A stretch of DNA of 64,000 bases from Desulforhopalus sp. (GCA_030247675.1 JAOTRX010000003.1:372001-436000); one strand, 5' to 3'. Shown: positions 18,614-27,634, numbered from the stretch's first letter. Numbers and translations are program-made. Notes: generated from the sequence alone by a model not told the origin.

Positions 18614-20353
18614 TTAAGAGTCCCGTTGAACGGGGCGAGGCGGCTGGAGCGGGAGAGTGATGGCAAAGGTCGTGCCCATCCCCAGCTTGCTGGTAACCTG
18701 AATCGTGCCGCCGAGTTCCTGGATTAATCCGTAGGTGATCGATAAACCGAGGCCGGTGCCGCCGGTCTTGGTTTTGGTAGAGAAGAACGGTTCGAAAATC
18801 TTGCCCAGATCGGCCTCCGACATGCCGCAACCGTTGTCGCCGATTGTGACAAGGATATGTCCTTCTCCCTTACGTTTCACCCTGATTTCCAGGCGACCGC
18901 CAACAGTCATGGCGGAGAAGGCATTGTTAATGATATTTAAAAAGATTTGCTGCAATTTGCCCCGGTCACTTTGGAACTGGGGCAGGTCGTTGGTAAGATC
19001 GAGGTTGATGGCAATATTCCGGTACTCGGCCTCCTTATGCAAAAAACCGAGGACCTCTTTTAGTATTTCACCAAGTTGGACGTTTTCGATGGCGCTGTCC
19101 ATATGCCGGGCAAAACCGAGCAGCCGTTTGGTGATCCTGCCACAGCGTTCCACCGAGGCCAGAACCGAGTCGATCAATTCGGGTATCCGCAAGTTTTGGC
19201 TGCCGCTGTCGGTGTAGGTGATGATGTCCCGTATTAGACCGGCCTTCTCATTGATGATCGCCAGGGGGTTGTTGATTTCGTGGGCAACACCGGCTGCCAG
19301 GCGGCCGATCGATGCCAGTTTGTTGGAGTACTCCATCTGGTGCAGGGTGGCAAGGCGGCGCTGGTCGAGAAGATACATGCTGTTAACCATATAGGTAGAG
19401 AAACCGAAAATCGCCAGGACAATGATAGTGATACTGATAACAAGAAAGACGATAAGCTTGAAACGGGTGTCCCGCCATGGCTTCATCAGCTCGTCCTTCT
19501 CCTTGACGATAACGAGGATATACGGAGAATCGGGAATATAAGCTGAGCAAATAATTATCTCTTCGCCGGATTTATTGCTTTCCTCACGGATTTCGGTGTG
19601 GTCGGAGTAGGCCGGAATGGTGTAGGGAATTGTATCAAAAACCTTGCCATGATACAGGGTGGGGGTCTGGATGACCCCGGCGTGATCAATGAGAAAGGCG
19701 TCGCCCCGGCCGCTCAGTTCAAAGCCACGAAGTAATTCGTTGAAGCGGGTGGTGTCGAGTGCGGCGCGTAATACATAGAATGAGCCATTGGCCAGGGCGT
19801 ATTTTGCGGCAATGATGAGGTGCGGGGTGTTCCTGTAGCCCAGGAAGACCTCGCTGATGTAAAAACCCTTGCCCTGTACCTCTTTAAACCAATCCTGGTT
19901 GCTGTAATCTTTGCCTTCCAGGGGATATGGCCCGACATAGTTGATCTGCACACCGCTTTGGTCAATCACCCCGAGATCAACGAAACCGTGGTAACTTAGG
20001 AGCAGGTTTTTGAGAATAAAATCGAGTTTCTCCGGTTGCGCCAGCTCTTCGATGGGATTGGTCCGGACGATAAAGGTCAGGGCGGAGAGGCGTTCACTGA
20101 GGAAGAAAGATATCGATCGTTTGGCGTTTGAGCCAATGCGCAGTGTGCGCAGCAGGTGGTCCGATTCAATTGATTTTTGGGTAAAATTGTAATCAACGCT
20201 GGTGATGATGATAAGGGGCAGAAGGGTCACCAGCGAGGTCAGCAGGACGGAGATCTTCCAGATCCGCCGGAAATTGAACATCTGCCGGAAGGGTCCTGTA
20301 GATAAGTCACTGTTATGCCAAAATTCAGGCTTGAGCTGGTTGATTATCGACAT
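18614..20353 (-). CDS. Membrane sensor histidine kinase with Cache-like periplasmic domain
   Basis: 579 residues from the ATG at 20353 (GAGGT just upstream; a GTG at 20368 is less likely). A transmembrane segment (about 31-52) is followed by a periplasmic region of about 225 residues with double-Cache features (GVIDQSGVQINYVGPY, DWFKEV, FLIDHAGVIQTP). Then come a second transmembrane segment (about 293-320), HisKA (His in GVAHEINNP), and HATPase with FLNIINNAFSA, IGDNGCGMS and GTGLGLSIT. It has no attached receiver, so its phosphate goes to the separate receivers of this run. Cache domains commonly sense small organic acids, amino acids or anions. Its position in a run with a SulP permease suggests that it senses an anion or the transport state. 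Confidence 0.88.
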   Translation of the reverse strand: MSIINQLKPEFWHNSDLSTGPFRQMFNFRRIWKISVLLTSLVTLLPLIIITSVDYNFTQKSIESDHLLRTLRIGSNAKRSISFFLSERLSALTFIVRTNPIEELAQPEKLDFILKNLLLSYHGFVDLGVIDQSGVQINYVGPYPLEGKDYSNQDWFKEVQGKGFYISEVFLGYRNTPHLIIAAKYALANGSFYVLRAALDTTRFNELLRGFELSGRGDAFLIDHAGVIQTPTLYHGKVFDTIPYTIPAYSDHTEIREESNKSGEEIIICSAYIPDSPYILVIVKEKDELMKPWRDTRFKLIVFLVISITIIVLAIFGFSTYMVNSMYLLDQRRLATLHQMEYSNKLASIGRLAAGVAHEINNPLAIINEKAGLIRDIITYTDSGSQNLRIPELIDSVLASVERCGRITKRLLGFARHMDSAIENVQLGEILKEVLGFLHKEAEYRNIAINLDLTNDLPQFQSDRGKLQQIFLNIINNAFSAMTVGGRLEIRVKRKGEGHILVTIGDNGCGMSEADLGKIFEPFFSTKTKTGGTGLGLSITYGLIQELGGTIQVTSKLGMGTTFAITLPLQPPRPVQRDS

Positions 20354-20411
20354 GGTTACCTCAAACACACCCGAGATGCGGGACGCCTGGCTGCGCGTCC
20401 CGCTGGTATTT

Positions 20412-21632
20412 TTATCCCCGCTTTTTGCTCTGCACCTTTTCGTTGGCCTTCATCAGGGTCTTGCTGAGCAGTTGAATATCCACAGGTTTTTGGAGGAAGG
20501 CGAAGGCGCCGAGCTCCATACAGACATCCTTGTCCTTTTCCGTGCCGTGACCGGTGAGGACAATGACCTCGATATCCGGATTGGTGGTCTTCACCTGGCG
20601 CAGTACCTCGATGCCGTCGATGCCCGGCATGCGCAGGTCGAGGATCATGACTTCCGGTTCCTCGTCGGCAATCATGGTCAGGGCCGATTCGCCGTCGTAG
20701 GCCACCGCCGAACCCATGTCGCGCATGATCAGGCGTTCGGACAGGGTCTGGACGAAGTCGCGTTCGTCATCGACCAGCAATACCTTTGACGGCATCTCGA
20801 AGTCGTAACGGCGGTAGATGTCCGGCTGATGAAAGCCCTCGCCGATGCGGGTGCTGACTGCGGTAACCCCCTGGACTTTTTTGACGATTGATTTCAGATC
20901 TTCCTCCAGCCGGGAAAGCATCAGGACATTTTTGTTGATGGTCAGGGTAATTGCCCCCTTATGGGCATCGACCAGGACATTGTGGCCTTCTTGGGCCAGT
21001 TGGACATCGACCTTGGCCGCCAGGAGGAAATCGGCGAGGGCCGCCTGGGAGTGGGCGGTTGTGGCAACCACATCGCTGGTGGATTTTTCCAGGATCAGTT
21101 TGGCGGCATCGTTTACCGCGGTCTTGTCCATCGGCAGGACGACATCATAGAGGCCGGAGGCCCAAGGGTCTTCCCCCCTGCCGAGCATCTTCAGCCAGGC
21201 GGAGAGGTCCTCGTCCTGCTGGCGGATTCGCTGCAGGGCACTTTTCTCGGTGAGCCCCTCGCGCTGCACGGCCTCGCCCATTCGAAACTTCAATTCGGCG
21301 ACCAGGCAGACCCGCAGTACATGGCTGATTTTTTCCGGGATGAGAAAACTGACCGGGCCGGTGATGAGCAACTGGTCTTCGTTCATGATATTGGCGAGCG
21401 CCAGGCGCAGATGGGCAACCGACCGCTCCTTTTCGTGGGTGAAGCGGTTGAAAACCGAGGTTTTGGCGGAAAAGGCCCCGAGGATTTTGTTCTCGTTCAT
21501 GCCCGAGCTGGCCACGGCCCCGGCAATGACCGTATTCTGGTCGACCACTTTGTATTGGGAGGTGGCGGCGAGTTCCTTGATAACCGACGATTTGTTGCTG
21601 AAGGCCGCGCCAACGATTGTTATGACAGACAT
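20412..21632 (-). CDS. Nucleotide-kinase-like / BON-like / receiver fusion
   Basis: 406 residues, three parts. Residues 1-200 resemble the cytidylate-kinase-like family, but the P-loop is degenerate (GAAFSNKSS rather than GxxxxGKS). A later segment carries ELKFRMGEAVQREGLTEKSA and QQDEDLSAWLK, typical of that fold. Residues about 205-275 look like a BON domain (AKVDVQLAQEGHNVLV ... VKKVQGVTAVSTRIG). Residues about 285-400 are a full receiver (LLVDDERD; Asp in VMILDLRMP; Thr in VLTGHGT; Lys in FLQKPV). The ATG at 21632 has AAGGAGA six bases upstream. The gene is flanked by the SulP permease and the sensor kinase. A kinase-like sensor joined to a receiver suggests phosphorylation-controlled nucleotide binding, but the function is not known to me. 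Confidence 0.75.
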   Translation of the reverse strand: MSVITIVGAAFSNKSSVIKELAATSQYKVVDQNTVIAGAVASSGMNENKILGAFSAKTSVFNRFTHEKERSVAHLRLALANIMNEDQLLITGPVSFLIPEKISHVLRVCLVAELKFRMGEAVQREGLTEKSALQRIRQQDEDLSAWLKMLGRGEDPWASGLYDVVLPMDKTAVNDAAKLILEKSTSDVVATTAHSQAALADFLLAAKVDVQLAQEGHNVLVDAHKGAITLTINKNVLMLSRLEEDLKSIVKKVQGVTAVSTRIGEGFHQPDIYRRYDFEMPSKVLLVDDERDFVQTLSERLIMRDMGSAVAYDGESALTMIADEEPEVMILDLRMPGIDGIEVLRQVKTTNPDIEVIVLTGHGTEKDKDVCMELGAFAFLQKPVDIQLLSKTLMKANEKVQSKKRG

Positions 21633-21784
21633 AGTATCTCCTTTTTGGGGCTGCTGCGCAGACCCTAGAAAGATTGTTACCTACCCTTTTTTCCGGGTAA
21701 GGGGTGTGTTACAGGGATTGGCTGAAAAAGGGTTCATAAAAATCCTCAGGCCACCATGGCAGCCGGGCAGTGTCCCATTTATCG

Positions 21785-23911
21785 TTACGAAATATAGCAT
21801 ACATTGGTAAGCGGGCATTCGTTTTCTTCAGATTTCTTATGGGCCGTTTCGTGAACCGCGCAGATTGCTTTTTCCATTGTTGAGTAGATATGGTCGCGGC
21901 CGATCTTTTCGATCAGATGAGTTCTTTCAAGGACCGCCATGACCGATTCATTGACCCCGGAGAACGAGATATCCAGACCGGCGCTGCGCACGGTCGACAC
22001 GACAAGAGAAAGCACCTCCTCACCGGAGGCATCGATGTCGTTCATGCCATTGGCGACAATAACAATGTGTTTGAGGCTTTTTTTGTTCATCATCCGGTCG
22101 GTGATCTTGTCTTCGAGAAAACTGGCGTTGGCGAAGAACAGCGGCCCTTCAAAGCGGATCATATCGATATACTGACATTCCTTGAGGCCGTGGATAACCG
22201 AACTCTTCAGGGATTCGTCGTCATGGCGGGAAAGGGTCGAGACGTTCGGACGCATGCTCTTGTAGAGGAACACGGCCAGAGAGAGAAAGACGCCGATCAT
22301 GATACCCTTGTCGAGATGCGGGGCGAAGGCCAGGGTCATTAAAAAGGAAAAGACCGAGATGGCCCCGTCATATTTCTTGGCATGCCAGGCGTGGATAAAG
22401 CCGGAGGCGTTGATCAGGCCGATAACCGCCATCATGATGACCGCCGCCAGTACCGATTGTGGCAGATGGTAGAGCAGCGGGGTGAAGAACAGCAGAACCA
22501 AACCGACGGTGATGCTGGTAAAAAGGCTGGACATGCCGCTTACTGCCCCGGCCTGGAGATTGACCGCCGACCGGGAAAAGGATCCGGAACCGGGGTAGGC
22601 GTTGGTCATTGAGCCGATGATGTTGGCAAGGCCCTGACCAATCAATTCCTGGTTGGGATCAAGCCGTTGACCGGTTTTGGCGGCCATGGCCTTGGCGATG
22701 GAGATGGCCTCCATAAAGCCGAGGAGGGAGATAATGATGGCGCTTGCCAGAAGATGGGAAATGGCCCGCATATCAAGCGGCGGCATGGAAAAACTCGGCA
22801 GGCCTTTTGGGATGTCGCCAACCACCGCTCCGCCGCCCATCAGGGTCAGTTCCTCGGTCTTGAGAGCCTTGTTGCCGACCTTCAATCGCCAGGTCCGGCC
22901 ATCATCCTGAGTTCCCGCCGGCACAGCTCCTTTTTCATAGAAGGCTATTTGGCCATTTTCCGAAGGCACACCCTGCAACAGAACATCGCGCAGTTGCTTG
23001 CGGAATTGGGCGGCCTTGCCGCTCAGTTCTTCCAGGCCGAATTGGATGGTTTTTACCTCGTGTTCGGCCCTCAGCACAGCTGTTATGTCATGAGACTTCT
23101 TCGCCTCATCAAGGGTCTTGCTGGCCTCGGTTTGTTTTTTTTCGAGTTCCGGTTTGGCCTTCATCGCCGAGTTGAAGGCAGCAATCATTTCCTTGGTGCT
23201 GGCGGAGTGGATGTCGGCAATATTCGCTTTGGTATCGTGCTGGAAGCCGATTGCCCAGGAAACGACCGTGGTCAGGGCTACCGCCACCAGGACGTTTGGC
23301 ACCTTCGGGGCGATTTTTTTCAAGACGAACATCAGGATGAAGGCGCTGACACCGATGATGAGGGTTGGCCAGTGGGTGTAGTGGACCGCGCTTTTGCAGA
23401 CCTCAATGATCGTTTCATAGTGGTGTGCCTTGCCGTCAACGTATACCCCGAACATCTTCTCCAATTGCGAGGTGGCGATGATGATTGCCCCGGCATTGGT
23501 GAAGCCGTTGACCACCGGATGGGAAAGAAAGTTGACGACCAGGCCGAGACGGAAAACGCCGAGGAGGAATTGAAAGGTCCCGACGATCAGCGACAGCAGC
23601 AGGGCATAGGCGATATAGCCTTCACTGCCGGCGGTGGCGAGAGGCGCAAGGGAAGCGGCGGTCATAAGGGAAACCACCGCCACCGGTCCGGTTGCCAGCT
23701 GTCGGCTGGAGCCGAACAGGGCGGCGATCATCGGCGGCAGAAAGGCCGCATACAAGCCGTAATACGAGGGCATCCCGGCCAGCTGGGCATAGGCCATTGA
23801 CTGCGGGATAAGAACCAGGGCGACGGTCAGTCCGGCGATGAAATCCTGCCGGAAAGTGTTGGTGTTGTAGCCCTTCAACCAACTGAGGAACGGAAAAATT
23901 TTGATCAGCAT
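21785..23911 (-). CDS. SulP-family anion permease with STAS domain and large insertion
   Basis: 708 residues from the ATG at 23911. The N-terminal half has SulP signatures (IAGLTVALVLIPQSMAYA, GLYAAFLPP, GPVAVVSL, HPVVNGFTNAGAI) and multiple transmembrane helices. A C-terminal STAS domain (about 565-685) contains MIRFEGPLFFANASFLEDKI and a NDIDASGEEVL motif. Between the membrane segments ending near residue 225 and the conserved GLPSF loop near 370 lies a hydrophilic, partly coiled-coil insertion of about 140 residues that ordinary SulP proteins lack. SulP proteins carry sulfate, bicarbonate or other anions across the inner membrane. The gene is 12 bp after a TetR gene and leads a run of signalling genes, so uptake is probably tied to that pathway. 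Confidence 0.88.
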   Translation of the reverse strand: MLIKIFPFLSWLKGYNTNTFRQDFIAGLTVALVLIPQSMAYAQLAGMPSYYGLYAAFLPPMIAALFGSSRQLATGPVAVVSLMTAASLAPLATAGSEGYIAYALLLSLIVGTFQFLLGVFRLGLVVNFLSHPVVNGFTNAGAIIIATSQLEKMFGVYVDGKAHHYETIIEVCKSAVHYTHWPTLIIGVSAFILMFVLKKIAPKVPNVLVAVALTTVVSWAIGFQHDTKANIADIHSASTKEMIAAFNSAMKAKPELEKKQTEASKTLDEAKKSHDITAVLRAEHEVKTIQFGLEELSGKAAQFRKQLRDVLLQGVPSENGQIAFYEKGAVPAGTQDDGRTWRLKVGNKALKTEELTLMGGGAVVGDIPKGLPSFSMPPLDMRAISHLLASAIIISLLGFMEAISIAKAMAAKTGQRLDPNQELIGQGLANIIGSMTNAYPGSGSFSRSAVNLQAGAVSGMSSLFTSITVGLVLLFFTPLLYHLPQSVLAAVIMMAVIGLINASGFIHAWHAKKYDGAISVFSFLMTLAFAPHLDKGIMIGVFLSLAVFLYKSMRPNVSTLSRHDDESLKSSVIHGLKECQYIDMIRFEGPLFFANASFLEDKITDRMMNKKSLKHIVIVANGMNDIDASGEEVLSLVVSTVRSAGLDISFSGVNESVMAVLERTHLIEKIGRDHIYSTMEKAICAVHETAHKKSEENECPLTNVCYIS

Positions 23912-23922
23912 GCACTCCACCT

Positions 23923-24516
23923 TTATTGTTTGTTTTCCACCATTCTCCGGCAGGACGCCAAGAGTTCGCTGTATAGCGTGCCTGCATTGTATAAATTGTT
24001 GTTTTCCAATTGAATAATCCCATCAACCATGGCGAGGATGATCAGGGCGGTCTTCTTCGCTGCCAGGGGCCCGATCGAGCCATCCTCTTGGCCGATGGTC
24101 AAAGCCTTTTCAAAGATCTCGATCAGACAGGTATAAACAGCCTCCAGATGTTTGCGGCAGGTGGGATTTACCGCCGCCAGTTCGTGGGTATAATGCCGGC
24201 GCAAAAGGAGGAACCATTCTTTTTTGGTTTCTGAAAGATGGAGATGATAGGCTATTGCACCGAGCAGCCTTTCCAGGCCGGAAGGAAAGAGCTCTTCCTG
24301 GAAATAGAGGGAGAATGCCTCGATGAGCCCGGTTTTGACGTTTTCCAGCACCGAGACGAAAAGGTCCTCTTTGGTTTTGAAATGGTAGAAGATCGTTGCC
24401 CCGACAATGCCGGTGAGGCTGGCCACCTCGGTCATCGAGGTGTTGGTAAAGCCCTTGGTGGCAAAGAGGATGGTGGCGGTATCGATGATCTCGGCTTTTT
24501 TTGACTTCTTTGGCAT
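23923..24516 (-). CDS. TetR-family transcriptional regulator
   Basis: 197 residues from the ATG at 24516 (AGGAG six bases upstream; an ATG six bases earlier would sit on that site). A TetR N-terminal helix-turn-helix is plain: IIDTATILFATKGFTNTSMTEVA followed by GATIFYHFKTKEDLF in the recognition region. The C-terminal half is helical and would hold the ligand and dimerisation site. A perfect 18-bp palindrome lies 33 bp upstream at its promoter, so it very likely represses its own transcription together with the SulP permease encoded 12 bp downstream, and possibly the signalling genes that follow. The inducer is unknown. Confidence 0.92.
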   Translation of the reverse strand: MPKKSKKAEIIDTATILFATKGFTNTSMTEVASLTGIVGATIFYHFKTKEDLFVSVLENVKTGLIEAFSLYFQEELFPSGLERLLGAIAYHLHLSETKKEWFLLLRRHYTHELAAVNPTCRKHLEAVYTCLIEIFEKALTIGQEDGSIGPLAAKKTALIILAMVDGIIQLENNNLYNAGTLYSELLASCRRMVENKQ

Positions 24517-24548
24517 CCACATCTCCTTGGTGGTATGACATGCTTAAA

Positions 24549-24594
24549 ACTGACTGATCAGTCAGTAAGTACAATATGCGAAAAAATCAGTCAA
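24549..24594 (-). promoter_or_regulatory. Promoter and palindromic operator for the TetR-SulP run
   Basis: On the minus strand a -35-like TTGACT (24589-24594) is followed after 17 bp by a weak -10-like TACTTA (24566-24571). Immediately downstream is a perfect 18-bp palindrome, ACTGACTGATCAGTCAGT, at 24549-24566. Size, symmetry and position fit a TetR operator blocking initiation. Confidence 0.7.
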
Positions 24595-24660
24595 GAAAAA
24601 ATTCCAACTGATTTTTAAATGGGCTCAAGGAGATGCTGTCTAAAAAAAGTGGCGAAGGGA

Positions 24661-25977
24661 TTATTTGGTTTCGTAGATATCGGCTATCCGGTCCTGGAGG
24701 GCAATAAGGGTGCCGGGCACCGGCATGGTGGCGGCGAAAGTGTCTTTGGCTGTGTCCTGACAGTGTCTGCAGGCGTTGAAGGGCACGGTGAAGGCGTGCA
24801 GGTGGGTATTCCGGCCGGTGGCTGTGATCTCCGAAAAGCCGGGACAGTGGGGACAAAGGTGGTGGGCAGTATTTTCCCGGACATGAAAACCGGTGGTGTC
24901 GTAAAAGATTTCTTTCTGTTTGGTGACGACTCGCCGCTGTTCGGCCTCACGTCTTCTCGGGCCCCGTTTGGCCCATACCGCCAGGGCCTTGTCACAGATG
25001 GCCTCGATATAGCGGGTCATATCAGGGGCTTGAATGAATTGGCTCGGGTCGTAGTCCGGCTCCCGGACCTGGGAAAAATCCATGCCGGCCATCGCCAGGA
25101 TGATGCCGAGATTGGTGTAGGGCAGGGCGCCCTCAATGGAGTAGCCGCCTTCCAGGACGCAGATATCCGGGTTGAGCAGCCGGTTGAGCCGGGCATAGCC
25201 CTGGGCGGTGAAGTTCATGTTGGTGATCGGGTCGGTATAGTGGTTGTCCTGGCCGGCGGAATTGATGATCAACTCCGGTTGGAATTCATGGAGTACCGGC
25301 ATGACCACCCGTTCCATGACCATGTCAAAGCCTTCGTCGCAGGTGTTCGGCGGCAAGGGGATATTGATGGTGTAGCCTTCCGCTGCCGGGCCGCCGGTTT
25401 CATGGAGAAAACCGCTGCCGGGGTAGAGGGTCCGGCCGTCTTGATGCATCGAGATGAACAGGGTGTCGGGGTCGTTGTAGAAGATATCCTGGGTGCCGTC
25501 GCCGTGGTGGCAGTCGGTATCGATGATGGCGATTTTGCGAATTCCGTAGTGGCGGCGGATATATTCCACCATGATTGCTTCAATGTTGATGACACAGAAG
25601 CCGCGGTCGCCAAAGACCGTCTGCATGGCATGATGGCCGGGCGGGCGGACGATGGCAAAGGCCTTCTCCACCTCCTTGCTCATGACCGCCCGGGCGGCGC
25701 GCAGGGTGCCTCCGGCCGAGATGAGGTGGGATTCGGTGAGCAGTTTCTCCGCCGACGGCACGCAGTGATGGACGCGGTTGATATCGTGAAAGGTGGCCAG
25801 CTCGGGATTGAAAAATACGATGTTTTCGACATCCTCAAGGCCCTCTTCGATGATTTGGTCCCTGGTGTAAAGAAGGCGTTCCTCGCGCTCCGGATGGCTT
25901 GGGCTGATGCACCAGTCGAAGGCCGGAAACAGGATTAATCCGGTTTTATGCGGGGCACGGGGCATGAAGGACGACAT
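24661..25977 (-). CDS. Histone-deacetylase-family (acetylpolyamine amidohydrolase-like) protein with C-terminal Cys pairs
   Basis: 438 residues. The HDAC fold is clear in residues 1-320: HPEREERL, VRPPGHHAM, DTDCHHGDGTQDIFY (Zn and charge-relay residues), SMHQDGRTLYPGSG, and a modified third metal motif SAGQDNHYTDP where other members have GFDAHxxDP. A C-terminal extension of about 100 residues carries two CxxC pairs (CPHC, CRHC), suggesting a zinc-binding module that the common bacterial members lack. The family removes acetyl groups from polyamines, lysine side chains or similar amides. The gene lies 13 bp downstream of a hydantoinase/oxoprolinase gene, apparently in one operon. The substrate is unknown. 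Confidence 0.85.
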   Translation of the reverse strand: MSSFMPRAPHKTGLILFPAFDWCISPSHPEREERLLYTRDQIIEEGLEDVENIVFFNPELATFHDINRVHHCVPSAEKLLTESHLISAGGTLRAARAVMSKEVEKAFAIVRPPGHHAMQTVFGDRGFCVINIEAIMVEYIRRHYGIRKIAIIDTDCHHGDGTQDIFYNDPDTLFISMHQDGRTLYPGSGFLHETGGPAAEGYTINIPLPPNTCDEGFDMVMERVVMPVLHEFQPELIINSAGQDNHYTDPITNMNFTAQGYARLNRLLNPDICVLEGGYSIEGALPYTNLGIILAMAGMDFSQVREPDYDPSQFIQAPDMTRYIEAICDKALAVWAKRGPRRREAEQRRVVTKQKEIFYDTTGFHVRENTAHHLCPHCPGFSEITATGRNTHLHAFTVPFNACRHCQDTAKDTFAATMPVPGTLIALQDRIADIYETK

Positions 25978-25990
25978 ACGTTGTATCTCC

Positions 25991-27634
25991 TTAGATGGAG
26001 GTAAGGCCCGGCCTGATCTGGGCCTTAAGGGTCAGGATCTTTCCCGCTGTCTTGAAACCGCGCACGCAGTTCATCTCCAGTCTTTCGAGAAAATCAATCT
26101 CCGGACAGGACGGCATGCCCATTTCACTCACCATGCCGGCAATAGCGGTTTGCAGACGAGTCTCGGCATCGGTCATGGTGAAATGTGGAGTTATGGTCTC
26201 CAGACAGGAGATTTCTGGAATACTCAGACGCTTGTCGCCGGTATCGGCATACAGGGTTGCCTGGAAGGTCAAGCGAGCCCGGGCGGCGCCGAGGGCGTTG
26301 GCGACCTCGTAATTGGCGGGGACTATACAGGGCAGAAACAGCGCCTCCTGAATGAAGGACTGGAGGGCCTCGGCCGGGCCGCCGATGGCGACGATCTGCT
26401 TGGGCTGGATGCGTCGGCGATGGAGGAGGGCGGCGACCGTATACACCGGCCGGCTGAACACCTCTTCGATGAGCTCTTCGACCGCCTGGCGGATGCGTTC
26501 GACAAAGGCCTCAAGGAGCAGGCTTGCCGTGTAATCGGGCGGCTCCTGCGGACAAAGGGCAAGCATCGCCATCGCCGCCTTTTGCCGTGAACCGATGGCC
26601 AGCTTGCCGAGGACGACCATGGCGTCGGTCGGCGTCGGCGCCGTGCCGCCGGCGGCCATTGAGATACCCTGATGCTCCGGCCCGATATGAAAGGCGCCGT
26701 CCTGCCAGGTGACCCTGCTGTCGCCGCCGAGGCCGATGCTGACGGTTTTCAGTGCCCGGATCAGGGTGGGCCGCCCGGCGATCAGGGTGCCGTAGGGCTC
26801 GAGCAGGGGGGCACCGTCGACGAGCAGGGCGATGTCCGTGGTTGTTCCGCCGATATCAAGGAGGATCGCATCGTCCGCTTGGGCGGAGAGGGCCAGACAG
26901 CCCATAACGCTTGCCGATGGACCAGAGTGAATGCTTTCGCAGGGAAACTCGCTTGCCCGGGAGAAGGGCATAGTGCCGCCGTCGGCCTTCAGGACATGGC
27001 AGGGACAGGTGATACCCAGGTGCTTGATGCCCTGTTCCAGGGCGGCCTTGAAGGCGTTGAACCGGGAGGCCAGGGCGGCGTTCAGCCAGGTCGAGTACAC
27101 CCGGCGGGGGAAATTGGGAAGACCGGAGATGCGGTGGCCCATGGTGATGTGGCGAAAGCGTCCGGCTAGTTGCCCGGCGATTTGTTTTTCGTGGAGATTG
27201 TTGCGATGGGAAAACTTACAGGCGATACCGATGGAGGAAATGCCCTCGCGGTGCAGGGTGTTTGCTGCGTCGGCGATCTTTGCCGGGTCCGGGTCGCGGA
27301 GGATATGACCGCGGTGATCAATGACGCCATCAAGGAACCAGGTCGGGCAGCTTTTCGAGAAAAAATCGGGATTCATCCCCGGTCCGGCCTGGACCAGCAT
27401 GCCGACCGGATCGAGGGAGCCGGTGACGATGGCATTGGTGCAGAGGGTGCTGCTCAGGTGAATCCGCTTAAGGCTGCCGCGGCTTTCCGGCGATACCAGG
27501 CCTTCCAGAAGGCTGATGATGACTTCGCTGAGATGCCTGCCTTGGACACAGACCTTGTCCTTGGCCACCACCATGTCGCCATCAAGGAGCACCGCATCGG
27601 CATGGGTTCCGCCAACATCTATCCCGATAATCAT
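25991..27634 (-). CDS. Hydantoinase/oxoprolinase-family protein (HyuA-like)
   Basis: 547 residues. It opens with the actin-fold phosphate motif IIGIDVGGTHADAVLLDG, has the family's central SGPSASVMGCLAL and DIGGTTTDIALLVDG motifs, and ends with a second nucleotide-binding segment (IVAIGGPAEALQ). It is shorter than complete 5-oxoprolinases and matches single-subunit HyuA-like proteins, which use ATP to open cyclic amides such as hydantoins or oxoproline. No HyuB partner gene is next to it; instead an HDAC-family amidohydrolase gene follows after 13 bp. The pair may act in sequence on an N-acylated or cyclic amide, which is inference. AAAAGG precedes the ATG. Confidence 0.85.
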   Translation of the reverse strand: MIIGIDVGGTHADAVLLDGDMVVAKDKVCVQGRHLSEVIISLLEGLVSPESRGSLKRIHLSSTLCTNAIVTGSLDPVGMLVQAGPGMNPDFFSKSCPTWFLDGVIDHRGHILRDPDPAKIADAANTLHREGISSIGIACKFSHRNNLHEKQIAGQLAGRFRHITMGHRISGLPNFPRRVYSTWLNAALASRFNAFKAALEQGIKHLGITCPCHVLKADGGTMPFSRASEFPCESIHSGPSASVMGCLALSAQADDAILLDIGGTTTDIALLVDGAPLLEPYGTLIAGRPTLIRALKTVSIGLGGDSRVTWQDGAFHIGPEHQGISMAAGGTAPTPTDAMVVLGKLAIGSRQKAAMAMLALCPQEPPDYTASLLLEAFVERIRQAVEELIEEVFSRPVYTVAALLHRRRIQPKQIVAIGGPAEALQSFIQEALFLPCIVPANYEVANALGAARARLTFQATLYADTGDKRLSIPEISCLETITPHFTMTDAETRLQTAIAGMVSEMGMPSCPEIDFLERLEMNCVRGFKTAGKILTLKAQIRPGLTSI

